Shown: positions 27,325 to 36,496 of the stretch, piece after piece | Position numbering within the stretch: position 1 is the stretch's first letter | Layout of the letters: every line of letters begins with the position of its first letter | Assembly: GCF_004137245.1 (NCBI RefSeq) | Contig: NZ_SDWS01000007.1 | Coordinates: 62,001 to 126,000, forward strand | DNA length: 64,000 nucleotides | Reading direction: 5' to 3' | Source of the DNA: Nocardioides glacieisoli | GTDB taxonomy: Bacteria; Actinomycetota; Actinomycetes; Propionibacteriales; Nocardioidaceae | Translations under genes and position numbers: made by a program | Notes under the pieces: generated by a model | What the model saw: only the letters and a program-made list of their open reading frames with translations | Told to the model about the DNA's origin: nothing | Databases searched by the model: none

Positions 27325-27329
27325 GCGCT

Positions 27330-27355
27330 CAACGTACGTCAGTTTATGTATGTTG
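27330..27355. promoter_or_regulatory. Candidate operator between regulator and ABC operon
   Basis: CAACGTACGT and ATGTATGTTG form an inverted repeat (8 of 10 positions match) with a 6-bp centre. It covers the regulator's likely -10 (TACGTT, minus strand) and lies about 32 nt before the exporter start, so one bound dimer could regulate both directions. Confidence 0.55.
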
Positions 27356-27387
27356 AGGGCCGTTGTTTCACCGGAGAAGGGGAGAAC

Positions 27388-28275
27388 GTGCGGGGACGTG
27401 CGGCCACGGTCGAGGAGACCCGCACCGGGGGACTCGGCATCCGGTGCGAGGGTGTCGTGCACCTCTACAAGACCTTCGGCGGTCACGACGTCGTCGCGCT
27501 GCGCGGTGTCGACCTGACCATCCGCCCCGGCGAGCGCGTCGCCTTCCTCGGCCCCAGCGGGTCGGGCAAGTCCACCCTCCTCGCGCTGCTCGGCGGGATC
27601 CAGCGACCCAGTGCCGGCAAGATCTTCCTCGGCGACGAGGAGGTCTCGCGGATGGGCGAGCGCTACCTCGCCCGGATCCGCTCGCGCCAGGTCTCGACGA
27701 TGCTGCAGGGCGCCACCCGCAACCTCCTGCCGTACGCCACCGCGCGCCAGAACATCGCCTTCGCCCGGCTCTCGCTCTCCAGCAGCGACCGCGACGAGGC
27801 GCTGGCCGACACCGAGCTGCTCGACCGGGTCGGACTCACCGAGCAGGCCGACCAGGTCGTCTCGACGATGTCCGGCGGCCAGCGCCAGCGCCTCGCCCTC
27901 GCGTGCGCGGTCTCGACCGCACCGCGGCTGCTGCTCGCCGACGAGCCGACCAGCCAGCTCAGCCACGCCGACCGCGACCACGTGCTCCACCTCATCCACT
28001 CCCTCGGCGACGACTTCGGCACCACGATCGTGGTCGTCACCCACCAGCCCGAGGTCGCCGCGACCTTCCCGCGCACCGTCACGATGAAGGGCGGCCGCGT
28101 CGGTGCGGAGGGCCACGGCGGCTCGGAGTACGCCGTCGTGGGCGAGGACGGCGTCCTCCACCTGCCCGGCCACATCGCCGCCGAGTGGCCGCCGGGGACG
28201 CTGGTGCGGTTCGAGGACGACGAGCAGGGCCGGATCATCGTGACCCGCGCGAGCAGCGAAGGATCCGCCCCGTGA
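27388..28275 (+). CDS. ABC transporter ATP-binding protein
   Basis: A 295-aa MacB/LolD-type ATPase: Walker A FLGPSGSGKST, the Q-loop region STMLQGATRNLL, signature MSGGQRQRLALA and Walker B LLLADEPTS. A C-terminal extension of about 60 residues (GEDGVLHLPGHIAAEWPPGT and LVRFEDDEQGRIIV) is beta-rich and unusual for the class. GTG 27388 follows GGGGAGAA. First of four genes; its stop overlaps the next start. Confidence 0.92.
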   Translation: MRGRAATVEETRTGGLGIRCEGVVHLYKTFGGHDVVALRGVDLTIRPGERVAFLGPSGSGKSTLLALLGGIQRPSAGKIFLGDEEVSRMGERYLARIRSRQVSTMLQGATRNLLPYATARQNIAFARLSLSSSDRDEALADTELLDRVGLTEQADQVVSTMSGGQRQRLALACAVSTAPRLLLADEPTSQLSHADRDHVLHLIHSLGDDFGTTIVVVTHQPEVAATFPRTVTMKGGRVGAEGHGGSEYAVVGEDGVLHLPGHIAAEWPPGTLVRFEDDEQGRIIVTRASSEGSAP

Positions 28276-28958
28276 CGCAGGGATTCGGCATCGCGCCGAC
28301 GCAGACCAGCGCCGCGCTGCGCCTCGACTCGATCACCTACGTCGCCGGCCGCACGCTGCTCGACGACGTGAGCGTATCGTTCCCGGCCGGCAAGGTGACC
28401 GCGCTGTCCGGGCCCAGCGGCTCGGGCAAGACCACGCTCCTCTCGATCGCCGGTGGCCTGCTGCAGGCGACGTCGGGCAACGCGGTGCTTGACGTCGGCC
28501 AGGGGCCGCAGGACATGTGGACCGGCAGCGGCGACCCGCGCTCCGAGGTCGCGTTCGTCCTCCAGGTCTACGGCCTCGTCCCGATCCTGTCCGCGCGCGA
28601 GAACGTCTCCATCGCCCTCCGCGCTCGCGGCACGTCGCCTGCCGACGCCGACGAGGCCGCCGAGGCCGCGCTCGCGCGATTCGGCATCGCCGACCTCGGC
28701 GAGCGCCAGGTCGAGGAGCTGTCGGGCGGCCAGATGCAGCGCGTGGCCTGTGCCCGCGGCTTCGTCGTCGGCGCCGACGTCCTGCTGGCCGACGAGCCGA
28801 CCTCCGAGCTCGACGAGGGCAACCGGGGCGTCGTCCTCGGAGAGCTGCGCGAGGAGGCGGCGCGCGGAGCCGTCGTCGTCGTCGCCACCCACGACCCTGC
28901 CGTCGTCGAGGCCTGCGACCTCCACATCGCGCTCGACGAGGGCCGGGTCATACGGTGA
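28272..28958 (+). CDS. ABC transporter ATP-binding protein (second)
   Basis: A 228-aa ATPase with Walker A LSGPSGSGKTT, signature LSGGQMQRVACA, Walker B VLLADEPTSELD and the H-loop VVVATHDPAVV. It resembles LolD/MacB-type ATPases and presumably forms a heterodimer with the preceding ATPase. GTG 28272 overlaps the preceding stop (GTGA). The downstream permease begins 25 nt later. Confidence 0.92.
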   Translation: MTQGFGIAPTQTSAALRLDSITYVAGRTLLDDVSVSFPAGKVTALSGPSGSGKTTLLSIAGGLLQATSGNAVLDVGQGPQDMWTGSGDPRSEVAFVLQVYGLVPILSARENVSIALRARGTSPADADEAAEAALARFGIADLGERQVEELSGGQMQRVACARGFVVGADVLLADEPTSELDEGNRGVVLGELREEAARGAVVVVATHDPAVVEACDLHIALDEGRVIR

Positions 28959-28983
28959 GCGGCAGCGCGAACGGATCAGCGGA

Positions 28984-31368
28984 GTGAGCCGTGTCCTCCG
29001 GGGCGTCTGGAGTCGTCGCGGTGCCCTGACCACCCTCGTGCTGATGGCCGCAGTCGTCGTCGCGGGCGCGGTCACGGTGCTCCAGTTCGCCGAGGCCGCA
29101 GGCACGTCGCGCTGGCTCACGGCACCGCTGCTCCTGCTGGGTGCGGTCGCCGTGCCGAGCATCGGCGCCGAGCTCGCCGTCGCCCGGCGTGAGGAGATCG
29201 GCCTGGCCCGGCTCCGCGGCATCCACGGCTTCCGGCTCTGGCGCTTCCTCCTCGTCGAGCCGCTGCTGGCCATCGTCGTCGGCACCCTGATCGGACTCGC
29301 CGTGGGCGCCGCCGGCACGGTCCTCACCACGAGGACCTGGCTCGACGAGGCGTCGGACGCGCTCGAGCGGCCCGCCGTCGTCGCCGCCGCAGCGATCGCG
29401 GGCGCCGCACTGGTCATCGTCGGCCTGTCCGCGGCCGCCGCGCTCCGCGAGCCGCTCTCCGTCCAGGTCTCGATGCGCCGCCGGCCGCGCCGCGCCACCA
29501 CCCTCGCCGTCTTCCTCAGCGTCCTCGTGCTGGTCGGCGCCGGAGTCGCCGCCTACCGCAGCCGCTCTGCCGCCGGGGAGCCCGACCTGCTCGTCCTGCT
29601 GGGCCCGGCGCTCGTCGGCCTGGCCCTCGGCCAGGTCGCGATCTGGGTGATCCGCATCGCCGCCCGCAGCCTCACGCCGGCCACCGAGCGGCGCGGCATC
29701 GGCGCCTTCCTCGCGGCCCGGCGGCTCGCCCGCGCCGATGACCTCGTCACGCCCGTACGCCTCGTGGTGGCCGCAGCCGTCGTGGGATCGCTCGCCCTGA
29801 GCGGTGCCGTCAGCGTCGACCGGTGGACCGAGGAGCAGGCGGGCGTCGAGGTGCCCGGTGCCCGCACGATCGTCGCGACCGAGATCGGCGCCATGGGCGC
29901 CGTGGACCTCACCGAGGAGGTCGACCCCGAGGGCGACCACCTGATCGCCACCGCGATCGTCCGCAACGAGGGCCGCCTCGGCGAGCGCCGGGCGTACGTC
30001 GACGCCGGCCGCTGGGATGCCGTGGTGGGCGACTTCTACGACGGCACACCCGCCCGCGCGGCGTCGGACGCTGTCGGTCGCCTCAGCACCGGCGCCGTAC
30101 CCCTCCAGGCAACGGGTGAGCGCCTCGTCGTCAGGGCGAGCGCCACCACGCTCCCGCCCCCGCAGGTGCTCACCGCGCCGGACGGCACCCGCTTCGGGTC
30201 CGGCCGCTCGAGCGCGCTGGTGGTGCGGGTCTCCTACATCGGCTCCGACAACGTGTCCGGCATCGCGACGTCGACGGTGAGGTTCCGGCGCGAGGACGTG
30301 CCGGTCGAGTCCTCCGTCCGGCTGCGCGAGTGTGCCGACGGCTGCCTGGTCACCGGGCTCGAGGTCTCCCGCGACCTGGCCGCCGTCTTCACCGTCGACC
30401 CGTTCCGCGTGCTGGTCAGCTCCATCGCGATCGGCGAGACGGACCTGGCGCGATCCACCTGGCTGCCCGACCCGTCGTCGGTGGCCGCCGCCCTCGGCGA
30501 CCGCTTCCTGCCGCCGGACAGCGTCGACCGGATGCTGCTGGTCAACCTCCCCGTCGGGTTGGAGCTCTCGCTGCTGCCGAACACACCGCTCCGCCTGGTC
30601 GACGAGTCGCGCAATGGCTCCGTGCCGGTGCTCGTGACAGACGAGGGGGCAGACGAGGGGGCAGACGAGGAGGCGCCGCAGGCGCTCGACCTCGGTGGCG
30701 ACGAGCGCTCGACCGACGTCCTCGGGATCGCCCGGACCATGCCCCTGCTCGGGAGCATCGGCCTCCTCTCCGACATCCGCACGTCGGCCGTCGGCTCGGA
30801 TCCGACCGTGCCGTCCGCCGAGGTCCAGATCGTCGCAGCCGCCGGCACGCCCGAGGGAATGCTCGACCGGGTCGCCGAGACCACGGGTTCGTCGTGGCGC
30901 ACGTTCGCGGCGGTCCGCGAGCAGCTCGGTGACACCCACGGCGGTGCGCAGACCGTGGCGTACGCCCTCACGGCACTCGCGTGTGCCCTGGTCGCACTGC
31001 TGGCGCTGGGCGCCGGAGTGGCCCGCCACCTCCGCGACTACCGTCGCGACGTGGCATCCCTGCGCGTGGTCGGCATCTCCGTCGGCACCGTCCGCAAGGC
31101 CGGACGGCTGGAGATCGTCAGCCTCACCGGCCTGGTGATCGCGGCCGTGGTCGCGGGTGGCTGGCTCGCCGTCACCCTCCTCCTCTCCGGCCTGCCCCTC
31201 CTCTCGCTCCCCGTCGCCGGCATCGCGCTCGACACCGCACCGCACCTCGTGCCGCTGGTGATCCCGGCAGTGCTCGCGGCCGTGGCGGTCGTCGTGGTCG
31301 GGGGGCGCGCCCGCGCCGTACGCGCTTCGACGACCCGACCCAGCCTGCTGCGGGAGGACGAAGGGTGA
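28984..31368 (+). CDS. ABC transporter permease, FtsX-like
   Basis: A 794-aa permease with an N-terminal helix, two sets of FtsX-type transmembrane helices (RREEIGLARLRGIHGFRLW cytoplasmic loop near residue 65; VASLRVVGISVGTVRKAGRL near 690) and a large extracytoplasmic domain in between (about residues 280-650), the MacB-like plan. The short tandem DEGADEGADEEAPQ near residue 555 is an acidic repeat. GTG 28984 is used. The transported molecule is unknown; MacB-like systems move lipoproteins, peptides or drugs. Confidence 0.88.
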   Translation: MSRVLRGVWSRRGALTTLVLMAAVVVAGAVTVLQFAEAAGTSRWLTAPLLLLGAVAVPSIGAELAVARREEIGLARLRGIHGFRLWRFLLVEPLLAIVVGTLIGLAVGAAGTVLTTRTWLDEASDALERPAVVAAAAIAGAALVIVGLSAAAALREPLSVQVSMRRRPRRATTLAVFLSVLVLVGAGVAAYRSRSAAGEPDLLVLLGPALVGLALGQVAIWVIRIAARSLTPATERRGIGAFLAARRLARADDLVTPVRLVVAAAVVGSLALSGAVSVDRWTEEQAGVEVPGARTIVATEIGAMGAVDLTEEVDPEGDHLIATAIVRNEGRLGERRAYVDAGRWDAVVGDFYDGTPARAASDAVGRLSTGAVPLQATGERLVVRASATTLPPPQVLTAPDGTRFGSGRSSALVVRVSYIGSDNVSGIATSTVRFRREDVPVESSVRLRECADGCLVTGLEVSRDLAAVFTVDPFRVLVSSIAIGETDLARSTWLPDPSSVAAALGDRFLPPDSVDRMLLVNLPVGLELSLLPNTPLRLVDESRNGSVPVLVTDEGADEGADEEAPQALDLGGDERSTDVLGIARTMPLLGSIGLLSDIRTSAVGSDPTVPSAEVQIVAAAGTPEGMLDRVAETTGSSWRTFAAVREQLGDTHGGAQTVAYALTALACALVALLALGAGVARHLRDYRRDVASLRVVGISVGTVRKAGRLEIVSLTGLVIAAVVAGGWLAVTLLLSGLPLLSLPVAGIALDTAPHLVPLVIPAVLAAVAVVVVGGRARAVRASTTRPSLLREDEG

Positions 31369-34300
31369 GCTCCATGTTCGGGATGCTCGGCGCGATCCTG
31401 CGGGGCGTGCGCTCGCGCGCGCTCCTCAGTGCGGGGTCGGTCCTCCTCACCGCCCTCGCCGTGGCGTCCGCGGTGCTCGGTCCGATCTTCGCCGGGGCCG
31501 TCACCAACTCCTACCTGGTCACCCGGCTCCGCGAGGCGCCGCCCGCGCTGACCGGGCTCAGCCGGGTCTTCACCCCCGACTCGCAGCAGTCGAGCGCCGA
31601 CGCCGCGCGCGACGCCGTGGCCGCCACCGACTCGCGCAACGAGGGACCGTGGCGGCGGACGGTGGCGATCGTGCAGTCGGAGCGGCTGATGGCGCTGCGG
31701 GGCTCCGTGGAGCTCTGGGCACGTGACGACGCCTGCGAGGGTCTCGAGATCACCGGCCGGTGCCCCGAGAAGACGGGCGAGGTGCTGCTGCTGGAGAAGG
31801 CGGCCGAGCAGGCCGGTGCCACGATCGGCGAGCCGCTGGACCTCGTCGGCTTCGAGCCGCCCGCGCTCCAGGGGCTGGGACTGCCGCGCCCCGGGATCGG
31901 CGAGGTCACCGTCGTCGGGACCTACGTCACCCCCGCCGACGCGACCGACTGGTTGGTGCCGCGACGCCTGACGATCACGAACGAGATGACGTCCATCTCG
32001 GGCCCCTACACGCCGTACTCGCCCGGGCCGGTCATCACCACGCCGGAGACGGTCGAGGCCGTGGGCCAGTGGACGGTGCGTGTCGACACCTTCCTCGACG
32101 TGCCCGCCGACATCACCCCGGCCGAGCTCGGCGTGGCCGCGCGATCGGCCGCGTCCATCCCCGACGACGCGGTGGTCGAGGTCGAGGGCGGCACGCTCGC
32201 CGACGACAGCACCAACGACCTGGCTGCGGTGGTCGACGAGGTGGAGTCGCAGCAGGCCACCGCCCGCAGCTCGATCTCCCCTGCCGTGCTGTCGCTGGTG
32301 CTCGTGGCGCTGGCGCTGCTGATGCGGTTGCTCACGGCGGCGAGCGAGCTCCGCGTGCCGGAGCTCGCCCTGGCCTCGCTGCGGGGGGTGAACTCCCGGC
32401 GGCTGTGGGCGCTCGGTCTCGCCGAACCGCTGACCATCCTGCTGATCGCCACCCCGATCGGCATCGCCCTCGGCCTGGGCAGCGGACTGCTGCTGACCCG
32501 CGCGTGGCTCGTCCCGGGGCTGTCCCTGCCGATCGGCGCCGCGAGCTGGATCGCTGCCGCGCTCGTGCTGCTGGCCGCGGTGGCGGTCGCCTGTGTCGCC
32601 ATCGGCCTGGTGGTGCGGGAGTCGCTCGCGTCCCAGCTCAGTGGCGTACGCCGTCCGGTGGCAGCGCGCCGCTGGTCCGTCATCGCCCAGCTCACCCTGG
32701 TCTCCCTCGCCGCCGCGGTCCTGCTGAGCAAGCTGTCCGACTCCGGTGGTGGTGACCCCGACGTCACCGACCTCCTGCTCCCCGTGCTGCTCGCGGTGGT
32801 CGCGGGACTGGCGGCCACCCGGCTCACGACCGTCCTCGCCACCTGGTGGACCAACCGCTCGCGCGGCCGCTCGCTCAGCGGCTTCGTCTCCTCGCGCGCG
32901 ATCTCGCGCCGCCAGGAGGGCACCCTCGTCATCCTGCCGATCACCGCAGCGATCGCGGTCGCGGTCTTCGGTGCCGGCGTCTACGACTCGGCCGCGACCT
33001 GGCGCACCAGCGTCGCCGCCACCGCCTCGCCTGCCGACACGACCTGGCACTCGCCGGTGACCTACGCCGAGACGCTCGAGCTCACCCGTCGGATAGACCC
33101 GGAGGGTGACTGGGTGATGGCGGCCGGCTCCGTCCTCAACCCCGGGGCGCACTTCGCCGTCGTCGACAGCAGCCGACTGGCCAGGGTCGCGACGTGGCCC
33201 CCGACGTGGAGCCCGGGTCGCGACGTCGAGCAGGTCGCCGCCGACATCGAGCCCCCCGGCGTCGTTCCGACCTTCTCCGGCCGACGCATCTCGGTCACGA
33301 TCGACAGCGACGTCGAGAGCGAGCGGCCGCTGTCCCTGGAGGTGCGGTTCGGTCGCCGCGACGGCATCCCGCTCAAGGTCTACCTCGGTCCCTACGGCCC
33401 CGGTGAGGTGACCAGGTCGGCGAAGGTCCCGTGGTGCCGCGACCTCCCGTGCCCCGTCGAGGGCATGACGCTCGGCGGCGGAGCCGGCACCAACACCGCC
33501 ATGTCGGGCTCGGCGACGGTCCTCTCCATCGACGCAGACGGCGAGCCGATCCCGGGTGTGATCGAGGGAGCGGGCTGGGTCGCCACCCCTGACCCGGCGG
33601 TCCGCACCGCGATCACCGACCTGCGCGAGTCCGACGGCCACCTCGAGCTCGACCTCGACACCGGCGACTCGGTCGGCATGGCCCGCCTCACCTCCGGCGG
33701 CATCATCCGGCAGCGGCTGGCCCTGATGGGACCCAAGGTGCAGCAGACCGCACTGGCCAAGCTCGACGAGGGCCTGGGCCTCATCCCGGTGGGACCCGTC
33801 GGTGAGATCGAGGGCATGCCCTTCGTCGGTCCGGCCGGCCTGCTCGTCGACTACACGTCGTTCATCACCGACCGACCGGTCTACAACAGCAACCTCGACA
33901 CCCGCGTGCTCCAGCGCGAGGGCGCTCCCGCCGCGGTCATCGAGGCCCTCTCGGCCGCCGGCATGACCGTCGAGACGACCCTCGCCCAGGAGCGGCGGGT
34001 CCTCGACCAGAGTGCGTACGCCCTCGCGTTGCGGCTCTACGCCGTCGTCGCCGCGCTGGTGCTGCTGATGGCGCTCGCCGGGCTGTTCGTCAGCGCGGCC
34101 GTCCAGCTGCCGGCGCGCCGGCGTGACGCTGCCGCCCTGCGCGTGGTCGGCGTACCCCGCTCGTCGGTGATGGTCGCCGTCGTGCGCGAGCTCGCGGTGG
34201 TGCTCGGCAGCGCCGCGATCGCCGGCATCCTGGCGGGCTCGCTCGCCCAGTACGTCGTCCTGCGCTCGCTGACCCTGGGCTACGCCGAGGGCCTGGCGAC

Positions 34301-34448
34301 CCCTGCCCTGATCGCGACGATCTCGCCGCTGCGGCTGGTGGTGCTGGCGCTGCTCGCGGCGGCCGTCTTCGGCGCCGTCGCCCTGATCAGCGCGTCGATG
34401 ACCGTGCGGGGCGCGCGCGGCGCGACCCTGCGGGAGAGCGCGCGTTGA
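31365..34448 (+). CDS. ABC transporter permease, FtsX-like (second, large)
   Basis: A 1027-aa permease paralogous in plan to the preceding one: N-terminal helix (LLSAGSVLLTALAVASAVLG), extracytoplasmic region, an internal four-helix block near residues 305-420, a second extracytoplasmic region with the pair WCRDLPCPVEGM, and a C-terminal FtsX helical block (RRRDAAALRVVGVPRSSVM). GTG 31365 overlaps the preceding stop by 4 nt. The two different permeases and two ATPases would make one heteromeric exporter. It ends at a strong terminator. Confidence 0.9.
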   Translation: MSSMFGMLGAILRGVRSRALLSAGSVLLTALAVASAVLGPIFAGAVTNSYLVTRLREAPPALTGLSRVFTPDSQQSSADAARDAVAATDSRNEGPWRRTVAIVQSERLMALRGSVELWARDDACEGLEITGRCPEKTGEVLLLEKAAEQAGATIGEPLDLVGFEPPALQGLGLPRPGIGEVTVVGTYVTPADATDWLVPRRLTITNEMTSISGPYTPYSPGPVITTPETVEAVGQWTVRVDTFLDVPADITPAELGVAARSAASIPDDAVVEVEGGTLADDSTNDLAAVVDEVESQQATARSSISPAVLSLVLVALALLMRLLTAASELRVPELALASLRGVNSRRLWALGLAEPLTILLIATPIGIALGLGSGLLLTRAWLVPGLSLPIGAASWIAAALVLLAAVAVACVAIGLVVRESLASQLSGVRRPVAARRWSVIAQLTLVSLAAAVLLSKLSDSGGGDPDVTDLLLPVLLAVVAGLAATRLTTVLATWWTNRSRGRSLSGFVSSRAISRRQEGTLVILPITAAIAVAVFGAGVYDSAATWRTSVAATASPADTTWHSPVTYAETLELTRRIDPEGDWVMAAGSVLNPGAHFAVVDSSRLARVATWPPTWSPGRDVEQVAADIEPPGVVPTFSGRRISVTIDSDVESERPLSLEVRFGRRDGIPLKVYLGPYGPGEVTRSAKVPWCRDLPCPVEGMTLGGGAGTNTAMSGSATVLSIDADGEPIPGVIEGAGWVATPDPAVRTAITDLRESDGHLELDLDTGDSVGMARLTSGGIIRQRLALMGPKVQQTALAKLDEGLGLIPVGPVGEIEGMPFVGPAGLLVDYTSFITDRPVYNSNLDTRVLQREGAPAAVIEALSAAGMTVETTLAQERRVLDQSAYALALRLYAVVAALVLLMALAGLFVSAAVQLPARRRDAAALRVVGVPRSSVMVAVVRELAVVLGSAAIAGILAGSLAQYVVLRSLTLGYAEGLATPALIATISPLRLVVLALLAAAVFGAVALISASMTVRGARGATLRESAR

Positions 34449-34463
34449 GCCTTCCCGTCCTCC

Positions 34464-34491
34464 AGTGATCCCCGGCTGACCGGGGATCACT
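34464..34491. terminator. Strong intrinsic-type terminator
   Basis: AGTGATCCCCGG and CCGGGGATCACT form a perfect 12-bp stem with a CTGA tetraloop, 15 nt after the permease stop. It also faces the convergent response regulator gene at 34543. Confidence 0.85.
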
Positions 34492-34542
34492 GAACGTGTC
34501 GGCCCGTGCACGGCCTGACAAGTTCAGCGAGAGCCTGACAGG

Positions 34543-35301
34543 TCAGGCGCAGCAGGGGTCGAACCGGAACCCGACGCCCCGGATCGTGCGGATCCACTGG
34601 TCGTCGGCCGAGGCCGCGCGCAGCTTGCGGCGCAGGTTGGCCAGGTGCACGTCGACGACGTGGGTGCTGTCGGGGACGAAGTCGGTCGACCAGACGGCCC
34701 TGAGCAGGTCCTCGCGGGCGACGACGACACCGGGGTGGCTGACCAGGTGGGCGAGCAGGTCGAACTCGGTGCGCGTCAGCTCGATCTCCTCGCCGTCGAC
34801 CCGGACCTCGCGGGAGCGTGAGTCGACGAGCAGGTCGTCGCACCCGGTCCTCGAGTCGAACGCGTCGGGTGTCGCGTCGGCGTGCGCCTGCTGGGAGGCG
34901 GCGGCAGCCTCGGGCGACACGAGGTCGCTGCTGCGGGGACGCCGGAAGAGCGCGGCGACGCGCGCCTGGAGCTCGCGCATCGAGAACGGCTTGACCAGGT
35001 AGTCGTCGGCACCGACCTCGAGCCCGATCAACCGGTCGAGCTCGGCCGTGCGTCCACTGACCACGATCACGTAGCAGTCGCTGACCAGGCGCACCTGGCG
35101 GCAGACCTCGACCCCGTCGATGTCGGGCAGGGTCAGGTCGAGCGTGACCAGGTCGGGCCGCTCGTCGCGGATCACCGCAAGCGCGTCGATGCCGTTGCTC
35201 GCGACAGTGACCTCGAAGCCGGCCTTCGCGAGCAGTCCGGAGATGGCGTCGCCGACGTCGCGATCGTCCTCCACGACGACGGCTGTCCGTCGGTTGTCCA
35301 T
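34543..35301 (-). CDS. OmpR-family response regulator A
   Basis: A 252-aa regulator with a complete receiver (acid pair EDD at 11-13, phosphoacceptor D55 in LVTLDLTLP, K in YLVKPFS) and a winged-helix DNA-binding domain (LTRTEFDLLAHLVSH, WIRTIRGVGFRFD). It is a close paralogue of the regulator at 35468-36298, and neither is next to a histidine kinase. The C-terminus ends PCCA. ATG 35301 was chosen because GGGGGGATG lies 8 nt upstream; ATG 35310 also fits. Confidence 0.9.
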   Translation of the reverse strand: MDNRRTAVVVEDDRDVGDAISGLLAKAGFEVTVASNGIDALAVIRDERPDLVTLDLTLPDIDGVEVCRQVRLVSDCYVIVVSGRTAELDRLIGLEVGADDYLVKPFSMRELQARVAALFRRPRSSDLVSPEAAAASQQAHADATPDAFDSRTGCDDLLVDSRSREVRVDGEEIELTRTEFDLLAHLVSHPGVVVAREDLLRAVWSTDFVPDSTHVVDVHLANLRRKLRAASADDQWIRTIRGVGFRFDPCCA

Positions 35302-35362
35302 GTGTGTCATCCCCCCGGATGAAGAGCCTAGGAGGCACGTGGTCGGGCCCCCGTGAACCGGA

Positions 35363-35378
35363 TCGTGCGCACGCACGA
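35363..35378. promoter_or_regulatory. Perfect palindrome upstream of response regulator A
   Basis: TCGTGCG-CA-CGCACGA, a 16-bp perfect inverted repeat 62 bp before the start of regulator A. Possible autoregulatory or partner operator; nothing else is known of it. Confidence 0.35.
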
Positions 35379-35467
35379 GCCGGGCCACTCCCGATGCTAG
35401 GGCGAGTGACCCGGTTCGTGTCCGTTATCCGACTGTCGGGCGCAGCGGGCCACCCGGGGCGGTCCGC

Positions 35468-36298
35468 TCAGAAGTCGAGCCCGCGGGCCCAGTCCTCGGA
35501 GTCGATCCGCGCCACGAGGTAGGGGCCGCCGCCGGCGCGCCGGTCCTGCGGCTGGTCCTCGCGGTCCATCCGGTAGCCGATGCCGCGGATCGTGTGGATC
35601 CACGTGGCGTCGGAGTGCCGACGCAGCTTGCCGCGCAGGTTGGCCACGTGCACGTCCACCAGGTGGTGGTCGTGGGTGAGCGCGCTGCTCCAGATGGCCA
35701 GGACCATCTCCTCGCGGGTGCAGACCCGCGACAGGTGCGTGGCGAGGTACTCCAGCACGTCGTACTCGATGCGGGTCAGCTCGACGATCGTGCCGTCGAT
35801 CTGCACCTCGCGCCGCGCCGAGTTGATGACCAGCCCGGCACCGCAGGCGATGGTCGTCGGTTCGTCGGCCGGCTGCGACGGGCTCGGCACGTGCGGCGCC
35901 GAAGCGGCGCCGTCGTCACCGCCCATCGCGGTCCGCGGCCGGCGGAACAGCGCGGCCACTCGGGCCCGCAGCTCGCGCGGCGAGAACGGCTTGAGGACGA
36001 AGTCGTCCGCGCCGACCTCCAGGCCGATCAGCTTGTCCACCTCGTCGGACCGTGCGGACACGATCACGATGTAGCAGTCGCTGGTCTCCCGGATGCGGCG
36101 GCACACCTCGATGCCGTCCATGTGCGGCAGCGTGAGGTCGAGCGTGACCAGGTCCGGTGGATCGGCTGCCGCCACGTCCACTGCTGCCCGTCCGTCGCGC
36201 GCCGAGGTCACGCGGAAGCCCGCGCCCTCCAGTGTCTCCACCAGCGCCGAGGAAATGTCCGGATCGTCTTCGACGACCAATGCATGTAGATCTTGCAC
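35468..36298 (-). CDS. OmpR-family response regulator B
   Basis: A 276-aa regulator: acid pair EDD, phosphoacceptor D54 in LVTLDLTLPHMDG, K in FVLKPFSPREL, and a winged helix ending WIHTIRGIGYRMD. Compared with regulator A it has a C-terminal tail of about 35 residues (DQPQDRRAGGGPYLVAR). GTG 36298 is preceded by GGGGGTT and was preferred over ATG 36313. The upstream 200 bp is unusually AT-rich for this genome. Tandem orphan regulators suggest duplication with divergent targets. Confidence 0.9.
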   Translation of the reverse strand: MQDLHALVVEDDPDISSALVETLEGAGFRVTSARDGRAAVDVAAADPPDLVTLDLTLPHMDGIEVCRRIRETSDCYIVIVSARSDEVDKLIGLEVGADDFVLKPFSPRELRARVAALFRRPRTAMGGDDGAASAPHVPSPSQPADEPTTIACGAGLVINSARREVQIDGTIVELTRIEYDVLEYLATHLSRVCTREEMVLAIWSSALTHDHHLVDVHVANLRGKLRRHSDATWIHTIRGIGYRMDREDQPQDRRAGGGPYLVARIDSEDWARGLDF

Positions 36299-36496
36299 GT
36301 GGAACCCCCACATTAAAAATGCCGAAAACAGGGACCCCACGTCCCTGTCGTGGCGCCGCCCGATCCGGCGTCGGTCGATGTTAAGGCCAAGAACGTCCCC
36401 AGAGGAGCGTTGTTTCTCAAGGCGAGCCTCAGGTCTAGACCACTGGTATTGACGGAAACTTTTGCCGTAACCCTTTCAGGATGCGTTTTCCGCGGT
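36299..36496 (-). promoter_or_regulatory. AT-rich upstream region of response regulator B
   Basis: This 198-bp stretch has no gene. It contains runs such as CATTAAAAATG and TGTTTCTCAAG, and an imperfect inverted repeat at 36449-36470 (TTGACGG ... CCGTAA). The lower GC marks it as a long regulatory region read toward the regulator. Confidence 0.4.

Noticed and set aside
30650..30680. Tandem GACGAGGGGGCA repeat
   Set aside because: A short in-frame acidic repeat (DEGADEGADE) of the permease, probably slippage; no independent function evident.
31038..34511. 1157-codon open frame antisense to the second permease
   Set aside because: Shadow of a GC-rich gene; sequence is Arg/Gly/His-rich without domains, and the sense strand encodes a recognisable permease.
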